Below, in pieces: positions 56,701 through 64,000 of a DNA stretch of 64,000 bases. The stretch spans positions 27,271,063 through 27,335,062 of the forward strand of contig CM036179.1 in the NCBI GenBank assembly GCA_020631735.1, written 5' to 3'. Under the pieces are notes generated by a model that was not told the origin of the DNA, did not search any database, and saw nothing but the letters and a program-made list of their open reading frames with translations. Origin of the DNA: Saccharum officinarum. Lineage: Eukaryota; Streptophyta; Magnoliopsida; Poales; Poaceae. The translations under genes and the position numbers were made by a program. The stretch's first letter is position 1, and each line of letters begins with the position of its first letter.

Positions 56701-58669
56701 AATTCCTTTATTTTCCCATTGCCATATCTTTCTGAAGGTAGCAAACTAATCTGGATGCAACAAACAGTTTGCTCCAAGTGTTTTGATTGCAGAATACATG
56801 TTTTTAGAATTTTGTTCTGCCTTTATTTTCCCGTTACTCTGTATTTCTGAAGGTAGAAAACTAATCTGGATGCAACAAACAGTTTGCTCCAAGTGTTCTG
56901 ATTGCAGAATATCTGTCTAATTCACTTTTTTTGTACCCTTTTCTTCCTTCCCTGTTTACCCATTATACACCTCTGGCCTTGTTAATAGCAGGTGATGATG
57001 GGCAAGGTATTGATTCATCTTGGACTGTGGTGGGTACGCCAGTTTTACGAGTCAAGACAATTTATATCAGTTCGGCGATTCTTGCTGCGAAGAGTCCTTT
57101 CTTTTTCAAGGTAGTTATGGACTTATGGTAACCTACTCAAATGCATTTGTTCTGTACTCCAGTCAGTGCTGCTTTCTGATAATCTTAATGTGTTTTTCTT
57201 AGCTTTTCTCAAACGGCATGAAAGAATCGGATCAGAGACATGCAACCCTTAGAATTACTGATTCAGGTAATGTGACAACTTTAGGAAACTAGAACATCCT
57301 GCTTATATATGCAAAGAACATTTTATGTACAGCTTTCGTCATTTGTTCTCTGAGAACCAGTTGCCATACATACGCACACACAAAAGAGAGAGAAATCATT
57401 CTCTAGTGGATATTTGCTTTGTGCGTCATCCTTTTTTTTCTCTTAATTCTCTTGGAACAGAGGAAACTGCCCTCATGGAGCTTTTAAGCTTCATGTATAG
57501 TGGAAAGTTGACAACTACTGAGCCCACTCTTCTGCTGGATATCTTGATGGCTGCCGACAAATTTGAGGTTGTTTCGTGCATGAGGTACTGCAGCCAGTTG
57601 CTCACAAGCTTGCCCATGACCACAGAATCTGCACTTCTCTACCTAGATCTCCCCTGCTCAATTTCAATGGCAGCTGCAGTTCAACCTCTGACAGATGCAG
57701 CTAAGGATTTCCTTGCTGTTAAATACAAGGATTTGACTAAGTGAGTGATATACATTGGATGTAGAACTATTTTTACTTTTATGGAAAGTTTAGCCCAACA
57801 TTGTTCTGATAAGATCATTGTGAACATACTAAAGGTGATTTTTTTTTTCTCATTTCAGGTTCCAAGATGAAGTGATGAACATCCCTCTTGCTGGAATTGA
57901 AGCCATCTTGTCAAGCAATGACCTCCAGGTGGCATCTGAAGATACCATCTATGACTTCTTGCTCAGATGGGCCCGTGCACAATACCCGAAATCAGAAGAG
58001 AGACGTGAGATCCTTAGTTCTCGGCTGCTCCCACTTGTGCGATTCAGTCACATGACATGTAGGAAGCTGCGGAAGGTCCTAACGTGCACGGATATAGACC
58101 ACGAGCAAGCAACCAAGTGTGTCACCGAGGCTCTTCTGTACAAAGCTGATGCACCACACCGGCAACGAGCTCTTGCAGTGGACACAATAACCTGTCGGAA
58201 ATTCGCTGAGCGGGCTTACAAGTACAGACCACTCAAAGTCGTTGAGTTTGATCGGCCCTACCCACAGTGCATAGCATACTTGGACCTCAAACGCGAGGAG
58301 TGCTCTCGACTCTTTCCTGCAGGCCGGATATACTCGCAAGCGTTCCACCTCGCAGGGCAGGGCTTCTTCCTCTCAGCTCACTGCAACATGGAGCAGCAAA
58401 GCACGTTCTACTGCTTTGGCCTCTTCCTGGGGATGCAAGAGAAGGGCTCAATGAGCGTGACCGTGGACTATGAGTTTGCTGCCAGGACGAGACCATCTGG
58501 CGAGTTTGTGAGCAAGTACAAGGGTAACTACACGTTCACCGGCGGAAAGGCAGTTGGGTACAGGAATCTCTTTGCAATCCCATGGCAGACGTTCATGGCC
58601 GATGACAGCCTCTTCTTCATCGACGGGATGCTGCATCTGAGAGCCGAGCTTACGATAAAGCAACCCTAG
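50775..58669 (+). CDS. POB1: BTB/POZ-BACK protein, POB1/LRB type (CUL3 E3 ligase adaptor)
   Basis: Six exons with GT-AG borders: 50775-50985, 54277-54408, 56992-57110, 57203-57266, 57461-57740 and 57859-58669. They sum to 1617 bp, 538 residues; Arabidopsis POB1 is slightly longer. The start [11 protein letters not shown] and [15 protein letters not shown], then [19 protein letters not shown] (a likely nuclear signal), match the family. The frame is open upstream, so the start rests on homology and the TATA position. The BTB domain is about residues 125-235 ([20 protein letters not shown] to MRYCSQLL). BACK follows to about 390 ([20 protein letters not shown]), and a conserved C-terminal domain ends [11 protein letters not shown]. 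Family members bind CUL3; Arabidopsis LRBs promote phytochrome B and PIF3 turnover. Introns 1 (3.3 kb) and 2 (2.6 kb) are swollen by transposons. No coding break was seen. Confidence 0.95.
51549..53323. mobile_element. hAT element in POB1 intron 1 (outer)
   Basis: Ends CATGGTTATTAAGGC and, at the right, GCCTTGATAACTATG: inverted repeats of 15 bp with two mismatches. The perfect 8-bp target duplication TTCATAAG is at 51541-51548 and 53324-53331, typical of hAT. Subterminal parts contain related GTCTAGG, TTAGCG and AGGCG motifs. The interior has no transposase frame and is itself interrupted by a second hAT (52087-53119), leaving about 740 bp of its own sequence. Confidence 0.92.
52087..53119. 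mobile_element. hAT element nested in the outer hAT
   Basis: Flanked by the perfect 8-bp duplication CCTATTCG (52079-52086 and 53120-53127). Ends CATGGGCGGA and TCCGCCACTA, the imperfect inverted ends of the (C/T)AGxGGCGGA hAT family. GGGAATACCCAAC occurs near both ends (52121-52133 and 53083-53095) in the same orientation. 52420-52700 is very GC-rich, the rest AT-rich; no transposase is visible. Confidence 0.92.
55149..55467 (+). repeat. 5' LTR of the intron-2 element
   Basis: Ends in CACATAACA directly before the primer-binding site. TATATAA at 55274-55280 is its promoter box. Confidence 0.9.
55492..56137 (+). pseudogene. Gag-like internal frame of the intron-2 element
   Basis: One frame reads [20 protein letters not shown], then [20 protein letters not shown], a heptad-like helix comparable with DQLTAAITDLARSIAAIQSY of the sister element. 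Beyond about 55640 the frame turns into Arg/Ala-rich sequence and ends at 56135-56137. It shares the EPLP start with the sister copy but not the IQ-like part. Confidence 0.45.
56290..56635 (+). repeat. 3' LTR of the intron-2 element
   Basis: 346 bp, 27 bp longer than the 5' LTR. The extra bases include GTACCCGCGGTACTGTAGC near 56560, which the 5' LTR lacks. Confidence 0.9.
56704..56914 (+). repeat. 114-bp tandem duplication in POB1 intron 2
   Basis: CTAATCTGGATGCAACAAAC, AGTTTGCTCCAAGTGTT and TGATTGCAGAATA occur twice, offset by 114 bp, with few differences. Copies are about 56704-56803 and 56818-56914. Confidence 0.9.
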
Positions 58670-59113
58670 AGCAATGGAACAGCTATATAGATTGCTGCCG
58701 TCAGGTTGAGCCGGGGGTGATGCGAAAAACACTGTGTGCTGCAGATATCCTTTTTGTTTTTTTCTTCTTTTGTTCATGCACCTTAATCCTTTTGTTCATA
58801 GACAGTTTGGTGATGACAAGTATAAAGAAAAAAAAGGCTGAAAGCTGCCTTTTGTTGTTTCACTAAGATGAAGCTTGTATGATCTTTGTCTCTGTATAGT
58901 GAAAGTTGTTACACCAGATGAAAAATGAAAGATGTCGGATGGGAAACCTCAAGCTTGAGTTCTCTGCAAGTTTCCAGATTGGCCGGTATCTCACTGCCAG
59001 TGAGCTAGATTCTGGTTCGAACTGTTCTGTTTCCTCGGTAACGGCGATTGACAGCAAATGCAAAGGTCTTGGGCGGACATTCGTCGTTGGTAAATTTGGC
59101 CTGCTATGGCCAT
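58670..59113 (+). other. 3' untranslated region and flank of the POB1-like gene
   Basis: No coding. The transcript probably ends in this stretch, but no perfect AATAAA was seen. Confidence 0.45.
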
Positions 59114-59355
59114 GGCACCGTTTGGATGCTAAAATTTTTGGCAAAACGCTACTGTAGCGTTTTTATTGTTATTTGGCAAATATTGTGCAATAATGGTCTA
59201 ATTAGGCTTAAAAGATTCGTCTCGTTCATTTCGTCTAAACTGTGTAATTAGTTTTATTTTTTATCTATATTTAATGCTTCATGCATACGTCCAAAGATTC
59301 GATGTGACGGAGAATCTCGAAAAATTTGGCATTTTGGGGTGCAACTAAATAGGCC
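59114..59355. mobile_element. MITE, GTTTAGTT family (copy B, inverted)
   Basis: Starts GGCACCGTTTGGATGC and ends GCAACTAAATAGGCC. Contains CTACTGTAGCG, GATTCGTCTCG, GTAATTAGTTTTATTTTTTA, CATGCATACGTCC and GATTCGATGTGACGG. Orientation is opposite to copy C, which begins within 3 bp. Confidence 0.8.
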
Positions 59356-59580
59356 CCATGTTTAGTTCTCAAAAAGACCTAAAAAATTTTGCACAGTACC
59401 CGTCACATCGAATTTTTGGACGTATGCATGAAGCATTAAATGTAGGTAAAAAAATAACTAATTGCATAGTTTGTCTGTAAATATCGAGACGAATCTTTTG
59501 AGTCTACTTAGTTCATGGTTAGACAAATTTTGCTAAATAACAATGAAAGTGCTAAAAAAATTTAGGATCTGAACAAGACC
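59352..59580. mobile_element. MITE, GTTTAGTT family (copy C)
   Basis: Starts GGCCCCATGTTTAGTTC and ends TCTGAACAAGACC. Contains CCGTCACATCGAA, GACGTATGCATGAAGCATTA, AATAACTAATTGCATAG and GAGACGAATCTTTTGAG, the reverse complement of copy B's interior. Confidence 0.8.
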
Positions 59581-60546
59581 TATATTTTGTTGACACAGCC
59601 TAGCCCAGTAGCACTGCCCACTGCAAGGCAGGTGCAATGCAGTTGTTGTTGCTTTGCTAGTGAGTCGATATCTTCGTCTTGGAAGGGAAGTTTGTTTAAG
59701 TTTTCAGGTCTCGGAACATTTCGCTGGTCACACAATATCACGTCTACACAAGCAGAGATCTGCGGCGTGTGTACAATGCCACGCAGGCAGAATCTATCGT
59801 TGCACGCCAACACGGAACGCAGAGACGAGAAGCCTCGAACCGACAGCGCAAGACGTGCCGTAGACAGACAGACACACACACACACCGGTCGCCGCGCTAG
59901 CTAGGGGGTCGCCGTCCGGCCCGGCCGGCTTTGCAACAGGCCCGCGACGCCTCAACTGCGAGGCAACAGCGAGGTGCCGTCCGTCCGATCCACTGGCCAC
60001 TGGGGTTGAGGCAGAGCGGGTGTTCGGCCACTGCCAACGTCCCTGTCCTGCCGGATCCTCCCTCCCCTTCTTCCCCTCCCACCGCTCGCTTTCTGCCCTC
60101 TGTCGGTGCACCGGCGTCCGCAGCTTCGTTAATCTTTTCTTTATTAGGAGTATATATAAAGAAGAGGCACTGCACACTGCAATGGTTATGGCACTGCTCA
60201 ATTGAGTTCAAGGTTTTCCAAGTTTTGGCCTTTGGGGGGGATTGTTCTTTATTATATTGTATTGATTTGATGTGCGAGTTCAAGAGTGTTTATTGGGTTT
60301 TCTCTTGATTTCTGTTTCAATATAATGGCGTTGGTAAGCTGTTTTTCATTTTTTTTGAAAAAGCATATTTCTAATACACTGTTGCTCATTCCTCTGTTCT
60401 TTCAATTCTCTGTACCAAAAGGTTGTTTAATGTAATGGCATGTGCATCAGTGCATAACCCTAATGATTGTCCTGGAAATTATTAGATTAGTTCACTTGAT
60501 TAAGCTTTTGGTAAGGTGTGGCGTGGAGGGAGCTCAGCTCGCCTTA
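59581..60546. other. Intergenic, no gene recognised
   Basis: GC-rich between 59890 and 60120, with an (AC)n microsatellite at 59863-59885. TATATATAAAG near 60149 could be a core promoter on the plus strand, but no coding sequence follows. No known protein on either strand. Confidence 0.4.
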
Positions 60547-60790
60547 GGCCGCGTTCACTTCCCCCTCCCAACCCAAAATATTTCCTCTTACACACATCAC
60601 ATCAAATCTTTCGACGCATGCATGGAGCATTAAACGTAGGTAAAAAAGATAACTAATTGCATAGTTTGTCTGTAAAGTTCGAAACGAATCTTTTGAGTCT
60701 AATTAATCCATAGTTGGACAAATTTTACCAAATAACAACGAAAAGTGCTACAGTAACTTTTCAGCTATTTTTCGCGAAGTGAACACACCC
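60547..60790. mobile_element. MITE, GTTTAGTT/GTTCACTT family (copy D)
   Basis: Starts GGCCGCGTTCACTTCC and ends GCGAAGTGAACACACCC. The interior has CGACGCATGCATGGAGCATT, GATAACTAATTGCATAGT and CGAATCTTTTGAGTC, same orientation as copy C. Confidence 0.8.
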
Positions 60791-60954
60791 TTAATTTGTC
60801 CGTCTGGATAGCCGTGCAATTGCCTCCTAGCAACTAAACACACGCGGGCGCCCATGCAAAACAAATCCTTCCGGTCCAAGTGACAAGGAAAATCATAAGT
60901 TGGTTTAGGCCTAAATGCTAGATCTCTGCTAAATCGGATTTAAAATTCATACTA

Positions 60955-61187
60955 AATCTTTTCTAAATTATAGTTCGTTTGACTTTTTTATCTCAAGTTT
61001 GACCACTCGTTTTATTTAAAAATTTGTGCTAAATATCACTTCTTTTGTTGTGGCTTGCTTTATTAACAAGTCCTTCAAGAATGACTTAAATTTGACTATG
61101 TTTACACAAAATTTTTGAATAAGATGAGCAGTCAAACTTGGGGTAAAAAAAGTCAAACGAATTATAATTTGGAACGGACGGAATACT
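60955..61187. mobile_element. Stowaway-like MITE
   Basis: Right end AAAAAAAGTCAAACGAATTA then TAATTTGGAACGGACGGAAT is the standard Stowaway-type terminus. The left end, AAATTATAGTTCGTTTGACT then TTTTTATC, is its inverted partner with the outer bases degraded. Confidence 0.65.
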
Positions 61188-62149
61188 AAACAAGGTGAAA
61201 CATTGTTATCGTTACCATTATGAGTTGTCCCTGGCCCTGGGATATCTCTGCCTGGATGCCTCCTCGAGTGGGAGGGTAGGAACCAAACTTGACCCTGGGG
61301 TAGGATCTCTCCTGATACATTGACGGAAAGGTAGAAGATTCTCTTCCGCATGGCCGAGAAAAGGCCACGAAACTTAAGGGGAAGATGAATTTTTTTTCCC
61401 GGCCTGTAGGGTCGAGAAAAAACCACGAACCTCAACTAATCAAGACATGCCACTAACAAGAGTGGTTTTTTTTAGGTTGCGCTTCCTGCGTCCCTACCAC
61501 TACACTACATGCACGTTCTCAGGAGGAACAAACACATTGTTACTAAGAGAACAAATGTTCATTTTCTTTTCTTGTTCTGCTAGGAGCCTTAGGTCGATTT
61601 AGTTTAGTGTTCTCATAACAACAAATTAATTTGCTATGCACGCCATATCCATCCTTGAAGTTGATCTTAAACAGTACCACTTTCCTGCCAACAGAGGTCA
61701 TTTCGCTCTACAGCACCACGTTCATACGTTCCAACCAGAGTGAGCAAGTACACACAAAACTAATGCAACCAAAATCCACATTGGCCACAAGTATCATCTG
61801 CAGCATTTAGTACATTATTAGATTACGAATGCACCAAGAATTTTTTTTTGAAAGAACACCAAGAATTAATTAATAATGCGAATTCCAAATTCTCTTACTA
61901 GCGTCAATGCGTACTATTGTTCTACATTCCTTTCAGTGGACAAGAATTTTGGCCTTGTACCTTAAATTCTTTTTCATAGTGATGCTTCATTTTTGTTTTC
62001 GAGAGGAATCATCATATGTATATCGATTGATGCTTCCACTTGTCTTTATCATAACAGAACAAACAAGAGGCAAGCATTTATTCTTTCTATGAAAAAAGTA
62101 TAACTTGAGCAGGCACAAATTTATATTCTCTCTAAGAAAAAAAAAACGA
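61188..62149. other. Intergenic, no gene recognised
   Basis: 61195-61440 is moderately GC-rich with no known protein. The rest is AT-rich. No RNA gene or further transposon end was identified. Confidence 0.4.
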
Positions 62150-62278
62150 GGCCCCGTTCGGCTGGAATTATAAGCCGGCTGAAAAACACTGTTGGCTGAT
62201 TTTTTGTGAGAGAAAAATACTGTTCCGGCTGAAAAAACAAGCCGAATAAGACGGATTATAAGCCAGATGAACATGGCC
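62150..62278. mobile_element. Short MITE-like element with GGCCCCGTTCGGC / GAACATGGCC ends
   Basis: 129 bp. Starts GGCCCCGTTCGGCTGG and ends AGATGAACATGGCC. AGCCGGCTGA and TTCCGGCTGA repeats and TTTTGTGAGAGAAAAATA match the element at 13170-13282. Confidence 0.6.
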
Positions 62279-62454
62279 GCCACTGTGAACAGCGTGCATT
62301 GCACGTCCCTATTCATTCTTGAGCAGATCGATCAGCATGTGGGTAAAGGAAGAACGATAGATGCTACTGATCTTCGACGGATATATTACAGGAGCCAATT
62401 TGGCACGTCTATATATGACCTATGGATGTCCATCATAGACGATCATGGTTGATT

Positions 62455-64000
62455 CTGAAAGGCAGAGACTTGTTTGTTGTCTCTGAAAGAGGAAAACCTT
62501 AGACATCATCTAAAAGAGCAATTAACCAAGTTGTTAAGAGAGGAGGAGATTTACTAGCTCTAACGATAAAAAACAACAAGGTTATTGCAAGGGGATGATA
62601 ACACTAAGTATTTCCATTTAGTGGCCAATGGGAGACATAGGAAAACAAAAATTATACAGTTAGAACAGGAACAAGGGGTTATTGTGGGAGATGCGAACCT
62701 AGAAAATTTCATAACCAATTACTACAAAGGACTGTTTGGACCTCATATACAGAATTCTTTCTCAATGGACGAGGCTTTGAGATATGATATACCTCAAGTG
62801 TCGGAGGAGGAGAATCAAGTATTGACGGCTCCATTCAGTGAGGAGGAAGTTAAAATGGCAATCTTTGATATGGAACACAACAAGGCACCCGGTCCGGATG
62901 GCTTTCCCGCTGAATTCTATCAATTCTTTTGGTAGATTGTGAAGCCAGATTTGATGAGCCTGTTTTTTGAATTTCATACCGGGAGATTGCCTATTCATAG
63001 TTTAAATTTTGGGATTCCTGCTTTATTACCAAAGGTCACTGATGCGGTCCGGATCCAGCAATATAGACTAATTTGCCTATTAAATGTAAGTTTTAAGATT
63101 TTCACAAAAGTTCTAAATAATAGATTATTGAAAGTGGCAGATAAATTGATAGGGCCATCTCAAACAGCGTTCATTCCAGGCCGTTATATAATGGAAGGAG
63201 TTGTAACCTTGCATGAAACAATTCATGAGCTACATAGAAAGAAAAAAGATGCTATCATCTTAAAACTAGACTTTGAAAATGTTATGATAAACTTAAGTGG
63301 CCCTTCATACAACAAGTTCTTCGAATGAAAGGTTTCTCACAAACTTGGTGTCAATGGATTTCGAAAGTTATTTCTAAAGGGAGTGTTGCGGTGTAGGTTA
63401 ACAATAATGTAGGCTACTATTTTCAAACAAGAAAAGGAGTGCGTCAAGGGGACCCACTATCTCCTATCTTGTTTAATATAGTGGTATACATGTTGGTTGT
63501 CCTTATTTCAAGAGCTAAAGAGGTGGAACAAATTAAAGGGGTTGTTCCGCATTTGATAGATGATGGACTTTTAGTCCTCCAGTATGCGGATGATACTATT
63601 ATTTTTATGGACAATGATCTAGAGAGGGCCAAAAACATGAAGCTCTTGCTTTGTGCTTTTGAACAATTATCAGGACTCAAAATCAATTTCTATAAAAGTG
63701 AATTGTTCTGCTATGGTGCGGCCAAAGCCAATCAACTTGAATTTACACAAATTTTTGGGTGCAATGTAGGATCCTTCCCGTTCAGATACCTGGGAATTCC
63801 TATGCACCATAGAAAACTTTTGAATAAGGACTGGAAACATGTTGAGGAATGATTTCAAAAAAGACTCAGTTGTTGGAGGGACAAGATGTTATCAGTAGGA
63901 GGGAGGCTTGTTCTAATTAACTCTGTTTTAAGTAGTCTCCCAATGTTCTTGTTATCTTTTTTGAAGTTCCAAAAGGGGTTTTGAAGAAACTAGATTACTA
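62455..64000 (+). pseudogene. L1-type LINE ORF2, reverse-transcriptase region (runs off the window)
   Basis: Reads GDDNTKYFHLVANGRHRKTK, NKAPGPDGFPAEFYQFFW, FIPGRYIMEGVVTLHETIHE, MRQGDPLSPILFNIVVYMLV, then the catalytic box LQYADDTIIFMD (YADD codons at 63583-63594). KINFYKSELFCYGA and FPFRYLGIPMHHRKLLNKDW follow. This is the RT domain of plant L1-clade LINEs. There is a stop after QFFW, a frame change near 63300-63430 and another stop after KHVEE, so it is inactive. The endonuclease that should precede RT is absent; the left border near 62455 is approximate. Confidence 0.88.

Noticed and set aside
59931..60308. Plus-strand open frame near a TATA-like sequence
   Set aside because: The TATATATAAA at 60149 lies inside the frame rather than upstream of it, and no domain is recognisable.

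Overview
The window is nuclear DNA of a grass, most likely a panicoid/Andropogoneae species (Sorghum, Saccharum or Miscanthus type). The evidence is three plant genes with GT-AG introns, grass-type LTR retrotransposons, a Poaceae SINE and several copies of the GTTTAGTT-type MITE common in that tribe. The genus is inference. A run of exactly 100 N (19952-20051) shows a draft assembly.

Three genes are supported. (1) A coiled-coil protein of the At5g41620 family on the minus strand: last exon 13942-15414, first exon about 19192-19649. The two exons join in phase, but exon 1 carries a frameshift. (2) SQD2, the chloroplast sulfoquinovosyltransferase, minus strand, 28413-31165. I resolve nine exons that sum to 1530 bp (509 aa plus stop). 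(3) A POB1/LRB-type BTB-BACK protein, a CUL3 adaptor, plus strand, 50775-58669. I resolve six exons that sum to 1617 bp (538 aa plus stop).

Almost everything else is mobile DNA. 1-4134 holds the 3' end of a SIRE-type copia element (LTR with an array of ACCGGAAGTTCCGGT palindromes) followed by two minus-strand gypsy-type LTRs. 4255-9086 holds decayed PMD and GRF-zinc-finger transposon genes with GC-rich ends. A related end, beside a MuDR-like transposase remnant, lies at 20052-21640. A SINE with target duplication is at 10563-10869. A non-autonomous LTR element (23920-25608, TSD GGAGC) has a relative inside POB1 intron 2 (55149-56635, TSD ATAAG). A deleted Tat-lineage gypsy element (about 32574-42345) holds 169-bp tandem repeats, a decayed antisense ORF, a nested solo LTR (TSD GTATG) and a nested hAT (TSD GTAAAGAA). 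A non-autonomous Helitron fills 42544-47537. POB1 intron 1 carries a hAT inserted in another hAT, both with 8-bp TSDs. The right end has four MITEs and a LINE that runs off the window.

The three genes do not form a pathway; they are ordinary neighbours separated by nested transposons. I found no convincing new multi-gene system. The observations most worth a second look are the IQ-like motifs in the non-autonomous LTR element, the palindrome and TACTGT arrays inside LTR promoters, the nested insertions that can be ordered in time, and the exon-1 frameshift of the At5g41620-like gene.
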